From NCBI RefSeq assembly GCF_041893525.1, contig NZ_CP169068.1: a stretch of 64,000 nucleotides of DNA. One strand, 5' to 3'. The notes under the pieces were generated by a model that saw only the letters and a list, made by a program, of their open reading frames with translations, ran no database searches and was not told the DNA's origin. This document shows positions 16,080 through 25,670 of the stretch, piece by piece. A program made the position numbers and the translations under genes. The stretch's first letter is position 1, and each line of letters starts with the position of its first letter. This DNA is from Phaeobacter bryozoorum. GTDB taxonomy: Bacteria; Pseudomonadota; Alphaproteobacteria; Rhodobacterales; Rhodobacteraceae.

Positions 16080-16883
16080 ATGACCGAAATTCTGATTGTA
16101 GAATCCAGTTCCCCCAACCTTGCCAGCAGCCGACGTCAGCAAGGACGGGCCGCGCCGCAAAACTTTGCCCGGGTGTTCTCAGCAGTCATACCAGGTATTA
16201 AAATCCGTGTCGCCGAGCCCTACAAGACCGAGATGACACGCGCGGATTTTGCAGGTGTGGATGGAATTGTTATGACTGGGGCCGGCGACGAATGGCCAGC
16301 GAATGACGACTTGGCCCGCCCCATCCGGGCGGCTTGCGATCTTGCTTTCGAAACCGGACGCCCGGTTCTGGGTGTCTGCTACGGCTTGCAGATCGGCACC
16401 ATCTGCCTGGGCGGCGAAATCGCCGCTTCCCCAAAGGGTAAGGAAACCGGGCTTGCATTGAATGTTGAGCTGACAGAGGAGGGCGCGAAACACCCGATGA
16501 TGAAGGGCCGCCGGTCAGGTTTCAGTGTTGCTTGTGCTCACCGTGACGAAGTCACCCGCATGCCCGACGGCGGTGAATGCCTGGCCTTCAACGCGCATAG
16601 CGCTATCCAGGCAATGGCAGTGCGCCAAAGCGGTGCAGACTTCTGGGGGCTGCAATACCATCCTGAAATTTCACCCTCGATCGTGGCCAATGCGATCCGT
16701 GAGAACGGCAGCCTGTTTTTCAACACCGGTGTTGCTGTCGAGGATTTGCTGACGGTTGAAAGCGATCCGGAAACCGCAAATCGGCTGGGCTGTTCTGTCG
16801 ATGACTTTGAAATCAATACCCGGACCCGGGAACTGACAAATTGGATTCAGTATGTTGCAGGCCAGGTAGCGCTAACGGCTTGA
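16080..16883 (+). CDS. Class I glutamine amidotransferase-like protein
   Basis: The 267-residue protein has the triad of class I GATases: nucleophile Cys in GVCYGLQIGTICLGG (about residue 100), and the His/Glu pair in QYHPEIS (about residue 198). It lacks a fused synthetase, so it may hydrolyse a glutamine or gamma-glutamyl amide, or donate ammonia to an unlinked partner. It is 57 bp downstream of the peptide ATPase gene in the same direction, so it may process imported substrate. The product and substrate are unknown. Confidence 0.8.
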   Translation: MTEILIVESSSPNLASSRRQQGRAAPQNFARVFSAVIPGIKIRVAEPYKTEMTRADFAGVDGIVMTGAGDEWPANDDLARPIRAACDLAFETGRPVLGVCYGLQIGTICLGGEIAASPKGKETGLALNVELTEEGAKHPMMKGRRSGFSVACAHRDEVTRMPDGGECLAFNAHSAIQAMAVRQSGADFWGLQYHPEISPSIVANAIRENGSLFFNTGVAVEDLLTVESDPETANRLGCSVDDFEINTRTRELTNWIQYVAGQVALTA

Positions 16884-16887
16884 CCAC

Positions 16888-17892
16888 TTAGCCGTCCGGC
16901 AGCGGCGTATCTGGGGCAGAAAAGATATCCGGGTTCGCTAGTCTCAAGTAACTCGCGGCCTCAGGCGACATTTTTTGCCAGGGGCCGTCCACCAGCTCTT
17001 TGAACACTTTGACCAGCCGTTGGTTCACGTCTTGGGACAGCTCCTGCATTTCTTCAGTGCGGCTGAGAAGCATCAGCGTGCGGCATGCTTCTGGCGGCGC
17101 AGGGAAAATCGAAAGATCACGTAAAGCTGCAGGTGTCTGATAAAGACACAGGACAGAAGTTACGGCCCAGCCATAACCGACCTGAACAAAGCGCAGCAGG
17201 CTTTGGCTTGAATCAAAGCTGAAGGCTGGCTCGTCATCCGCTCCCAGTTGCCGCGCAATCCTGGCTGCGCGCACTCCGAACTTTGTGGTCGGCGCATAGG
17301 CGATCTGCGGGTCGGTGACGACAAAGTCTTCCGGCCGCTTGCGAGGCAGCGAGGCGGGGTAGACCAGGACATAAGGATCTATGAAGATTTTGGCCGGGTT
17401 CACATAACCAAGCGTGTCATAGGGCGGGCTGTCGACCATCAGATCGAAGCTGCGCCCCAATAGCGCGTCATCCGCCCATGGGGAGATCCCCGCGCTCAAC
17501 TCCACCGACTCCGCAAGAGAGGCCGCTACTGAAAGGAATTCAGCCCCCATTGTGCAGGACATGCTGTCCGGCATCGCAATCCTGAGCTTCTTGCGGCTGA
17601 CATTCGGTGTCGAGCGTACGTGTTCGACCAATCTCACCAGATCCTGCAACTGGCTGGGCAGCCCTTCCGCAAGACGCTTTCCTGCCCGGGTCAGGCGGAT
17701 CGGCCGGGTGTTCCGCTCTATCAGCAAAACACCCAAAGCTGCTTCGAGCCGCTGCAATTGCTGAGAAAGCGCGGGTTGAGATAAGTCGCATTTTGCGGCC
17801 GCTTCGGTGAGACTGGCCGAACCGGCAATGATGCAGAAATTCCGCAGGAGCGAAAAATCCGGAAGCTGGTCCGAGGGCTTGCTGCGGCTCAT
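16888..17892 (-). CDS. LysR-family transcriptional regulator
   Basis: The 334-residue protein has an N-terminal helix-turn-helix (FSLLRNFCIIAGSASLTEAAAKCDLSQPALSQQLQRLE) and a LysR substrate-binding domain. It converges on the amidotransferase gene with only 4 bp between stop codons, so it probably senses a metabolite of the adjacent transport operon. Its own promoter region (17893-18010) separates it from the amino-acid ABC operon, which it could also regulate. The effector is unknown. Confidence 0.88.
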   Translation of the reverse strand: MSRSKPSDQLPDFSLLRNFCIIAGSASLTEAAAKCDLSQPALSQQLQRLEAALGVLLIERNTRPIRLTRAGKRLAEGLPSQLQDLVRLVEHVRSTPNVSRKKLRIAMPDSMSCTMGAEFLSVAASLAESVELSAGISPWADDALLGRSFDLMVDSPPYDTLGYVNPAKIFIDPYVLVYPASLPRKRPEDFVVTDPQIAYAPTTKFGVRAARIARQLGADDEPAFSFDSSQSLLRFVQVGYGWAVTSVLCLYQTPAALRDLSIFPAPPEACRTLMLLSRTEEMQELSQDVNQRLVKVFKELVDGPWQKMSPEAASYLRLANPDIFSAPDTPLPDG

Positions 17893-18010
17893 CTGTCTAC
17901 CCCACGAATGATCATCCTTGCTGGAGCACCGGCAATGGTTTCTGAAACATGCTCCTCGAAGGATCTCAGAACAGAGCAGGCCAGTCCGGCCATTCTGTGC
18001 CCTGCAGCAG

Positions 18011-18760
18011 TTACAGGATCTGGCTCAGAAACTCTTTCGTGCGCGGATCTTTGGCGTTGTCAAAGAAGGTTTCAGGTGAGCCGTGCTCGACGATCACCCC
18101 TTTATCGGTGAAATAGATGTGGTCAGCCACTTCACGGGCAAACCCCATTTCATGTGTTACCAGGATGCAAGTCATCCCATCCGCCGCCAGATCCTTAATG
18201 GTAACCAGCACTTCCTTTACGGTTTCCGGGTCCAGCGCTGCGGTCACCTCGTCAAACAGCATGACATCAGGACGCATCGCCAGGCTGCGCGCGATGGCAA
18301 CCCGCTGCTGCTGGCCACCCGACAACTCGCCGGGATAACTGTGCTCTTTGCCTTCCAGCCGAACCTTTTTCAGCAACGCGCGCGCGCGTTCCTCGACCTC
18401 GGTCTTGTTTTCCTTAAGCACTTTTACCGGTGCCATCATCACGTTTTCCAGCGCGGTCTTGTGCGGAAACAAGTTGTATTGCTGAAACACCATTCCGACT
18501 TTCTTGCGCAGCTGTAGCCGATCGAGCTGTGCGTCATGCACTTCCTGGCCTTCAACAGTTATCGAACCGCCCTGGATATCGTTCAGGGCATTGATGCAGC
18601 GGATCAGCGTCGACTTGCCGGACCCGGACGGGCCGATGATACAGATCACCTCTCCTTTCATGATGTCCATGCTGACACCTTTGAGGATTTCAATTTGCCC
18701 AAAGGATTTGCGCACATCCCGGATGGAGATTATCGGCTGATCAGATGTCCAAGTATTCAT
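18011..18760 (-). CDS. Polar amino-acid ABC transporter ATPase (GlnQ-like)
   Basis: A 249-residue ATPase with Walker A GPSGSGKST (about residue 41), Q-loop MVFQQYNLFPHKTALENV, signature LSGGQQQRVAIARSLA, Walker B VMLFDEVTAALDPE and the H-loop in LVTHEMGFA. The size and the HKTALENV block are typical of the glutamine/histidine-type importers. It is the last gene of a four-gene operon read leftward (binding protein, two permeases, ATPase). Confidence 0.92.
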   Translation of the reverse strand: MNTWTSDQPIISIRDVRKSFGQIEILKGVSMDIMKGEVICIIGPSGSGKSTLIRCINALNDIQGGSITVEGQEVHDAQLDRLQLRKKVGMVFQQYNLFPHKTALENVMMAPVKVLKENKTEVEERARALLKKVRLEGKEHSYPGELSGGQQQRVAIARSLAMRPDVMLFDEVTAALDPETVKEVLVTIKDLAADGMTCILVTHEMGFAREVADHIYFTDKGVIVEHGSPETFFDNAKDPRTKEFLSQIL

Positions 18761-18772
18761 CGTCCGGACCTT

Positions 18773-19660
18773 TCAGAGTTTGACTGCAAAGCGCTTTTCC
18801 AGCGCGATTGTGATGCGGGCGATCGGGTAGCAATAGGCAAAAAACAGCACCAGCGCGTACCCGAAGAACGGCACCAGAAGCTCAGGCCGGTTGTTTTCGG
18901 CCTCCATTGCCTGGCGCGAAAAGGTGATGATTTCGCCGACCCCCAAAAGCGAACACAACGGGGTCGCCATTGTCAGGATGGCATACCAGTTCATCCACGG
19001 CGGGATCATGCGTTTGAAGCATTGCGGCAGAATGATCTGCCACAGGGTTTGCGTCCTGGAGAAGGACAGCGCTTCGGCCGCTTCCCATTGTGCCGACGGT
19101 ACAGACATCACAGCTCCGCGCACAATTTCGGAGATGTTCGCCATAATCGGAAGGGACAATCCGATGACAGCCTTCATCCAGGCTGGGACGGGGATCACCA
19201 GGCCGAAGATTTCGATCTCAAACGGAAAGGCCAGCAGCACGATAAACAGGATTACCAGCCAAGGCGCATTGCGGAACAGCTGGGTAACTCCCCAGCTCAG
19301 CCGCCGAAGCCAATTGTTCTGGGAAATCTGACCAAGCCCCAAAGCCGCTCCGGCGAAGGTACCGATCAGCATTGAAAAAACCGAAATCACGACATTGAAA
19401 ACAAAGCCCTGAAAGGTCAGAAACGGTATCCAGCGCCAAAGAGCCGCAAAGGCATCACCCATGCCATGGCTGGCGGTTTGAGCAAGAGCCAGGGTCGGCC
19501 AGGCCAGCAACATCAGCAGGATGAACTGCGGTGGGATGCTGGCCAGCCAACGGACCAGAAACATCTCGTCGTAGGTTCCACCGGAAAGGACATAGGGTTT
19601 CAGGACCGGCAGATCGGTGCCGGCCGGGCCGGTAATGCCCGGAAGGTTGTTACTGGCCAT
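18773..19660 (-). CDS. Polar amino-acid ABC transporter permease
   Basis: A 295-residue HisM/GlnP-type membrane subunit. The EAA loop reads IVRGAVMSVPSAQWEAAEALSFSRTQTLWQIILPQ (about residues 182-216) and is followed by further spans. It has a longer N-terminal part (residues 1-85) with an extra span than minimal members. It overlaps the next permease gene upstream by 11 bp, a translational-coupling arrangement. It probably forms a heterodimeric channel with that protein. Confidence 0.9.
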   Translation of the reverse strand: MASNNLPGITGPAGTDLPVLKPYVLSGGTYDEMFLVRWLASIPPQFILLMLLAWPTLALAQTASHGMGDAFAALWRWIPFLTFQGFVFNVVISVFSMLIGTFAGAALGLGQISQNNWLRRLSWGVTQLFRNAPWLVILFIVLLAFPFEIEIFGLVIPVPAWMKAVIGLSLPIMANISEIVRGAVMSVPSAQWEAAEALSFSRTQTLWQIILPQCFKRMIPPWMNWYAILTMATPLCSLLGVGEIITFSRQAMEAENNRPELLVPFFGYALVLFFAYCYPIARITIALEKRFAVKL

Positions 19661-20429
19661 AGCCCGGTATCCTCATCTTGCGTTCCCAGGAGTTCATGCC
19701 AAAGACCAGCACCCCGACCAGGCCCAGGTAGACAACGAAAAGAAGCAGCATTGTCGGGTTCTGCGCCGATGGGAAATCGTTCCAGACAGAGACGCTTTCA
19801 TACAGCAGCTCCGGCACGGCGATGGCAAAAGCCTGGGTGGTGGTCTTCACCAGGTTTACGAGGTTGTTGTTCAGTGCCGGGATTGACACCCGCAGTGCCA
19901 GCGGGAAGACCACATTGGTAAAGGTTTGTGTCCGGCTCATCCCCAGCGCTTCTGCGGCCTCGCGGGTCGAATAGGGCACGGCTTCGATCCCGGCCCGGAA
20001 GATTTCGACGTTGAAAGCCCCCGCAAAAAACGAAAGCGAAATGATAGCCCAGCCGGCAGCTGAGATCACTGGCACCTCGGTCCAGCCGTCGGGACCGGTT
20101 ACCACGGGCGTGAACTGACCCAATGCAAAGTAGAAGAACAGCAGCTGCACCAGCGGCGGTGTGTTCCGGAAGAACTGGATATAGCCTTGAACACCCGCGC
20201 GCAGGATGCGGTTGCGGGCCCCTTGCAGCCAAGCTCCTGCAATGCCGATCACCAATGAAAACAGCACACAGGCAAAGCTGAGCTTCACTGTCATCCACAG
20301 GCCGGACAGTATGCGTCCGGCCTGTTTCTCGTCATAAAGCCAGATGAAATTCCAGCGCGGGAAATCCTCGGCAAGCTGCACAAAAAACGCTTCGAAACCA
20401 GTCATGCCGACGGTCTCCCCTATGGCCAA
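19650..20429 (-). CDS. Polar amino-acid ABC transporter permease
   Basis: The second permease, 259 residues, with the EAA loop FRAGIEAVPYSTREAAEALGMSRTQTFTNVVFP near residue 147 and the TM segment SFACVLFSLVIGIAGAW near residue 50. It is separated from the binding-protein gene by only three bases. Together with the downstream permease and ATPase it forms a type I amino-acid importer. Confidence 0.9.
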   Translation of the reverse strand: MAIGETVGMTGFEAFFVQLAEDFPRWNFIWLYDEKQAGRILSGLWMTVKLSFACVLFSLVIGIAGAWLQGARNRILRAGVQGYIQFFRNTPPLVQLLFFYFALGQFTPVVTGPDGWTEVPVISAAGWAIISLSFFAGAFNVEIFRAGIEAVPYSTREAAEALGMSRTQTFTNVVFPLALRVSIPALNNNLVNLVKTTTQAFAIAVPELLYESVSVWNDFPSAQNPTMLLLFVVYLGLVGVLVFGMNSWERKMRIPGYGQ

Positions 20430-20432
20430 TGC

Positions 20433-21266
20433 TTATTCTGCAACCGGGTCCGCCAGTTTGGCGTTCAGGTTCTGCAGGTAGGCCGTCGGTTTGATGCCCC
20501 ATTTGGTTTCCCACTCGATCAGGCTGCCATCCTGATGCCAGCCGTACTGCATGCCGGTCATGAAACGGCCAAAGACACAGCTTTCTTCGCCCTTCGGAAC
20601 CGCCAGGCCCCAAGGGCTGTCGTCTTCGGAGGCCAGCGGCATTTCGAAGTCTGCCCATTCGCCGGAAGCAATTGCCGAGCCGATAGAGAAATCGTCATAG
20701 ACGAAGGCAACACATTTCTTGTCACGCAACGCCTGGCGAGCTTCGGCGGACCCGCCAAAGGCTACGATTTGGGCGCCGTATTTGTCTTCAATAATCTGAT
20801 TGTAGAACGCACCTTGCACGCCGCAGACCGGTTTGCCGTTCAATTCATCCCAAGAAGAGAACCCCAATGCCTTCGGGGCGAGGATATTGGTGCCCGACGT
20901 ATAGTAATTCGGGCCGACAATTCCGACGATTTCACGGCGGTCGGCGCGGTCGGTCATGGTGGCAATCATCAGATCAATCTGACCCTGCTCCAGAAACTGC
21001 ATCCGGTTCGAAGCGACGACGGGGGTCAGTTCCAGTTCAACGCCAAGTGTCTCAGCAACATCCTGGGCCATGTCAATTTCCATGCCGACAATCGAGCCGT
21101 CAGTGTCCCGGAAACCCCAGGGCTTGTAGTCTGCTTTGACGCCGACAACGATCTTGCCGCGCTCCTAAATCCGGTTCCAGGTGTCATTGGTACATTCCGC
21201 GGCAGTGGCTGCAATCGGTGTCAGAGCAACGCTGGCCAGGGCTGTGGTGGCAATCAGGTGTTTCAT
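20433..21266 (-). pseudogene. Amino-acid ABC transporter substrate-binding protein with in-frame amber stop
   Basis: Translation from ATG 21266..21264 gives a signal peptide (MKHLIATTALASVALTPIAA), then the mature start ECTNDTWNRI, an in-frame TAG at 21167..21165 (codon 34), and then immediately ERGKIVVGVKADYKPWGFRD, the normal beginning of an SBP_bac_3 domain that runs to 20433. The break falls where Gln would be expected (CAG to TAG needs one transition). Downstream of the stop a re-initiation at ATG 21083 would lack the signal peptide and part of lobe 1. The gene is either inactivated, amber-suppressed, or misread at one base. Confidence 0.8.
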
Positions 21267-21435
21267 GTTTCTCTCCCTTTCTCGTCTGCCGGATGGTTAA
21301 CAGCCGAAAACTGTTCAGCGTGAGAGACGAAAAAGTTCCCCTGGCACCGGAACTTTTTTGACAGGCTGCCTGCTTGCCTGACCTATGCGCGCACGGATAC
21401 TCTGGCACTGGCGCGTAACCAGCGGTGGATGACTG

Positions 21436-22179
21436 ATGAACCGGCTCTTGCAGATCGTGACTTCTATCTGCCTGCTTGGCATCATGATGCACCCTGTCCG
21501 GGCAGAAACTTGGGTGGTCGGATCCATGGAAGGCTTTGCGCCCTTCAACTACTCAATCGAAGGCGAATACTCGGGCATTGACGTACAGATCCTGAACGAG
21601 GCTGCAGAACGGATCGGGGTCACCCTGGACCACAGGCCGCTGCCCTGGAAGCGCGCCTTGCTGGATTTCGAGACTGGCCAGCTTGATGCCGTCTTTCAGC
21701 TGGCGCCGACGCCTGAGCGTTTTCAGAAATGGAACATGGTCGGCCCTCTGCGCCGGACGCGCACTGTTTTCGTGACTTTGAAAGATTTCCCGATCCAGGA
21801 TGTCCATACGCTTTCGGACCTGGACGGCCTCGTTGTAGGTGTGGTTTCAGGATTCACATACGAGGCGGGTTTCGACCATTACCAGCCGCTGCAACGCGAA
21901 GCCTCGCTGGATGATTTCACCAATCTTCGCAAGCTGCTTCTTGGCCGTTCTGATCTGATTGTCGGTGGCTACGAGACACTGCATTATGTAGCCAGTGAAC
22001 TGAATGCGCTGGACAAACTGAAGTTTCTGCCGACCCCTTTGGCGGAGCACGCCCGCTATATCGGTTTTCACCGCTCGCCGGAAGGCGATGATATGGCTCG
22101 CCGCCTGCAGGCTGAACTGGAAAGGATGCAGGCAAACCGGATCCCGCCTGAATACCTGCACCACTATTTCTCGCGATGA
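21436..22179 (+). CDS. Periplasmic solute-binding protein (SBP_bac_3) paired with a sensor kinase
   Basis: The 247-residue protein has a signal peptide (MNRLLQIVTSICLLGIMMHPVRA) and a single family-3 binding domain starting WVVGSMEGFAPFNY, with GEYSGIDVQILNEAAERIG typical of lobe 1. No permease or ATPase follows; its stop overlaps the start of a hybrid histidine kinase by 4 bp, so it is more likely a sensory receptor for that kinase than a transport component. It diverges from the amino-acid importer operon at 21266, so the cassette may sense the ligand of that importer. The signalling role is inferred from context. Confidence 0.82.
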   Translation: MNRLLQIVTSICLLGIMMHPVRAETWVVGSMEGFAPFNYSIEGEYSGIDVQILNEAAERIGVTLDHRPLPWKRALLDFETGQLDAVFQLAPTPERFQKWNMVGPLRRTRTVFVTLKDFPIQDVHTLSDLDGLVVGVVSGFTYEAGFDHYQPLQREASLDDFTNLRKLLLGRSDLIVGGYETLHYVASELNALDKLKFLPTPLAEHARYIGFHRSPEGDDMARRLQAELERMQANRIPPEYLHHYFSR

Positions 22180-24872
22180 GGCTAAAACTAAAACCTGCAG
22201 GCATCACACGTAAAATCGCGCTCGCTGCTGCGCTGCTGGGGGTTTTATCCGGCCTGTTTCTGGGCGTGTATACCCTGCTGGCGGAACACTCCCTTAGAAT
22301 TGGGGCGGCGCGGCTAAATGCCGACCGGATCATCCGGGCCACGCTGCCGCAGATTGCCGGGGCATATTGGGAGGTGGACGTTCCCGCTGTCCGCGCCATT
22401 TTGAACGGCCTGCTTGAAGATCCGGTCATCCTGAGCGCGCGTATTGACGACCCGCTTCTGACCGAAGCGCAGCGCGACAGCAGCGGCTTAATCGACCTGT
22501 CCGTCTCGCGCCAGCCGCCGCCGGCGCCGCCCTGGCTGGGCATCCTGTTTCAGCCCGGCAGCCAGGCGGAGGAGCTTTCCTACGTCTTGACCAACCCGCG
22601 GGACGGCAGTGAGATCGGCCGGCTGGCGCTGGAGTTGGACTTTCGCCCGGTTCAGGAAGATATGGTTGCCCGCAGCTATGTCGTGCTCGGCTCAAGCATT
22701 CTGCAGACCCTGCTGGTGACGGCTGTTATTTTCCTGATTGTGCAATTGATTGTTATCCGTCCTCTTGCCCGGCTTCAGGCGGCTGCTCTCAGAGTGCGTG
22801 ATGGGTACTCGTTCCAACTGAAAGGGCGCGACCAGCGAATGTTCGATGTAAGCAGGCAGGATGAGATTTCCCGTCTGGCCCGTGCATTCCGGCGCACAGT
22901 GACTGAACTTGAGGCCAGCCGCGATAATCTGCAGGGGCTTGTGGACGAACGTACCCGCGAACTGCTGGTGGCGCGCAACGAAGCAGTCGAAGCCTCTCAG
23001 GCCAAGTCAATCTTTCTTGCCAACATGAGCCATGAGCTGCGTACACCGCTCAATGCGATTATCGGATTGTCCGGCATTCTTCTGCGGGACGGTCAAGGCA
23101 ACACCGGTACGCGCAACCTGACTGATCTGATCGCCGCCGCCGCGCAACTGTCGGAGAACATCGACAGTATTTTGGACCTCTCCAAGATCGAGGCCGGGGA
23201 ACTGGTGCTGGAGCAAGTCTGGTTCCGTCTTGATGATCTTCTGGACGATGTGCTGATTCAGACAAGAGCTCTGATGGCTGGCAAACCAGTGCTGCTGACC
23301 TGGGCCTACGCCCCGGATCTGCCTGAAGAGGTTTGTGCGGACCCTCTGCGTCTGCGGCAGATCATGGTCAACTTTGCCTCCAACGCGGTGAAGTTCACTA
23401 AAGAGGGCGAGATCCGCCTGCTGGCTGCATATGATAACGGCGCTCTGCGCCTGGGCGTGAGAGACACCGGAATTGGAATCTCCCCGGAACAGATCGAAGG
23501 CATCTTCAAGGCTTTTGGGCAAGCCGACAGTTCAACCACCCGCCAGTACGGGGGAACCGGGCTTGGCCTGTCCATTGCCCAAAGGCTTGCGGACAGGATG
23601 CACGGCAGGCTTCTGGTGGAAAGTGAGCCTGGCAGGGGGGCTGAGTTTGCGATCCTTCTGCACCCGCCAACCCGGTCCGCGCCCCGGCAAAACGAAGCCG
23701 CGGATCTGATCAAGGTTGAGGGCACGGAGGGACCGGTCCGGCAGCTTCAGATAATGGCAAACCGGGCGGCGGCAATCATCGTCGGCCCAACACCGCCGGT
23801 CACGGTCACCGTCACAGCGGCCCATGCAACATTTTTTATACAGTCTTCGGGCAGCACGGAACGCAAACGTCTTGCTTTCCCAATCACCCATAGGGAACTG
23901 GCTGCAGTTGTTTCGGAATTGCAAACCGGCGGCAACCCGAAACCACCAAAGGACGACATCCTTGCCGACCTGGATGTGCTGGTGGTGGAAGACAACCCAG
24001 TCAATCTGGCCGTCATTGTTTCGCTGGTGGAAGCACTTGGTGCCGCGGTGCGCACAGCAACGAACGGTATCGAGGCAATGGAACAAGCCGCAGAGGCGAT
24101 GCCGGACGTGATCCTGATGGATCTGCATATGCCTGTGATGGACGGGTACCGTGCTCTGGAGAATCTTCAGAGCAGGTATCAGGCAAGTTTGGCGCCTGTG
24201 GTCGCCGCAACGGCCAACGCCACGCAGGAAGAAGCCGAGCGCTGCACAGCCGCCGGCTTTGCCGGGTTTATCCCTAAGCCGATCGACCCTTCGCAGTTGC
24301 GCAGTCTTCTGGCCGGCCTTTGCGGCAGCAATCAATTGCTGAAAATTGATCAGGAAAAGGGGCTGTTTTACGCGGGCGGCAACCGGCAGCACTATGAAGC
24401 TTCCCTGCGTCGGTTTTATGCCAGTTTGGGTGAATGGTCTGCAGGTCTGGCTGCCCAGGGCGACAGGCCGGAAGGCCCGGGCGTGGCCAATCTCCTTCAT
24501 GTCATCAAAGGGGCAGCCGGCACGGTGGGGGCAGGCAGGCTGGCGGAACTTGCGGCGGGCGCTGAGACCGGAGTCGTCTCCATCGGAATAGTGGAGCAGG
24601 CCCTGTCCCGGATGCTTGCGCAGTCCGGCGCATGGGGCCCCATCTATGCACATGAATTATCGCTTACTCCGGAAAGGCTGAACTGGATTGCTGCACTTGT
24701 CAGGAACCGTGACATTCAGGCCCTTGAAGAAGTACAGAATACAGGATCAGGGGATCTTCCCGGCTCTGCCAGGGCGGCACTTCAAAGCCTTTGTGCTGCC
24801 TTGACGGCGCTGGACTTCGAAGCGGCTGGTCAAATTGCGGAACAGCTCGCTCACGCAATTCACGACGATTGA
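22176..24872 (+). CDS. Hybrid histidine kinase with receiver and Hpt domains
   Basis: The 898-residue protein has TM1 at about residues 13-34, a ~135-residue periplasmic domain, TM2 at about 172-196, HAMP, then HisKA with phospho-His at 286 (FLANMSHELRTPLN), HATPase_c with N and G boxes (GIGISPEQIEGIF, GGTGLGLSIAQRLADRMHG), a poorly conserved linker, a receiver with phospho-Asp 649 (VILMDLHMPVMDG), and a C-terminal Hpt with His 775 (NLLHVIKGAAGTVGAGRL). This is the BvgS/TorS-like four-step phosphorelay plan. It overlaps the binding-protein gene (ATGA) and converges with the LysR-HTH/receiver gene (13-bp overlap of ends), its presumed partner. Confidence 0.9.
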   Translation: MRLKLKPAGITRKIALAAALLGVLSGLFLGVYTLLAEHSLRIGAARLNADRIIRATLPQIAGAYWEVDVPAVRAILNGLLEDPVILSARIDDPLLTEAQRDSSGLIDLSVSRQPPPAPPWLGILFQPGSQAEELSYVLTNPRDGSEIGRLALELDFRPVQEDMVARSYVVLGSSILQTLLVTAVIFLIVQLIVIRPLARLQAAALRVRDGYSFQLKGRDQRMFDVSRQDEISRLARAFRRTVTELEASRDNLQGLVDERTRELLVARNEAVEASQAKSIFLANMSHELRTPLNAIIGLSGILLRDGQGNTGTRNLTDLIAAAAQLSENIDSILDLSKIEAGELVLEQVWFRLDDLLDDVLIQTRALMAGKPVLLTWAYAPDLPEEVCADPLRLRQIMVNFASNAVKFTKEGEIRLLAAYDNGALRLGVRDTGIGISPEQIEGIFKAFGQADSSTTRQYGGTGLGLSIAQRLADRMHGRLLVESEPGRGAEFAILLHPPTRSAPRQNEAADLIKVEGTEGPVRQLQIMANRAAAIIVGPTPPVTVTVTAAHATFFIQSSGSTERKRLAFPITHRELAAVVSELQTGGNPKPPKDDILADLDVLVVEDNPVNLAVIVSLVEALGAAVRTATNGIEAMEQAAEAMPDVILMDLHMPVMDGYRALENLQSRYQASLAPVVAATANATQEEAERCTAAGFAGFIPKPIDPSQLRSLLAGLCGSNQLLKIDQEKGLFYAGGNRQHYEASLRRFYASLGEWSAGLAAQGDRPEGPGVANLLHVIKGAAGTVGAGRLAELAAGAETGVVSIGIVEQALSRMLAQSGAWGPIYAHELSLTPERLNWIAALVRNRDIQALEEVQNTGSGDLPGSARAALQSLCAALTALDFEAAGQIAEQLAHAIHDD

Positions 24873-25670
24873 AACTGTCCGATATCGGCACACATCCGGG
24901 CCAGTAGCTGCTCGGCTTTCTCGAGCCGGTCTGCCCGCCGTGCCAGCAGTTTTTCCAAGGCCGTTTTCGCCTGGCGCAGGTCAACATGGCTGCGGATCCG
25001 GGCGCGCAGAACGGCGGGCACGATCGGCCGCGTGATAAAGTCGCAAGCGCCCATTTCCAGGCCTTTGGTTTCATCCATCGGATCATCGAGACTGGTCAGG
25101 AATATCACCGGTGTATCAGCAAGGCTGGCCGTGGATTTGATTTGCCAGGCAAACCTCGTAGCCATCCATATCCGGCATCCTGATGTCCAGCAGGACCAGG
25201 TCTGCCAGCTCCCCCGCGAGAAAAGACAGGGCTGCTTTGCCGGAGGTTTGCGGAATAATCCGGTAAGCGTCCCTCAGCAGGCCGTGCAAGTGGTGAATGT
25301 TTTGAGGCGTGTCATCAACCACAAGAACCGAAGGCAGTTCCTCATCATTTTCCGGAAGGACCGCGTCTTCCGGTTCAGTGCCATTGCCGACTTCTCCGGC
25401 CAGTTCTTTGGCCGCAACTGCAATTGCGGTGAGATTGGGTGACACCGTCGCAAAGAAGCGCGCTCCGGCGGCCCCCATGAGCGCCCGGTTCGCGTCCCTC
25501 TCAAACAGAGAAATGCCAAGATGGCTTTCCAATGTCCGGATCTGCCGGCTGACAGCCTCGCGGGAGACATTCAACTCTTCCGCGGCAGCGGTAAAACTGC
25601 CCAGGCGGGCAGCAGCTTCAAACGCAAGCAGAGAAGTCAGGGGCGGCAAGTGGCGTTTGAGCTGTTTCAT
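24860..25670 (-). pseudogene. LysR-type HTH fused to receiver domain, frameshifted
   Basis: The first frame (25670 to 25116) encodes a LysR winged helix (SLLAFEAAARLGSFTAAAEELNVSREAVSRQIRTLE) and, after a ~40-residue linker in place of the LysR effector domain, a receiver with DD in VLVVDDTPQN and phospho-Asp in VLLDIRMPDMDGYEVC. The second frame (up to 25165, ending at 24860) continues the same receiver: QIKSTASLADTPVIFLTSLD, DFITRP with the conserved Lys position read as Arg, and a C-terminal coiled coil. Removing one base in the C/T run near 25148-25152 joins them. As sequenced it yields a truncated receiver. The expected intact product is about 270 residues and would be the output of the adjacent kinase. 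Confidence 0.75.
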
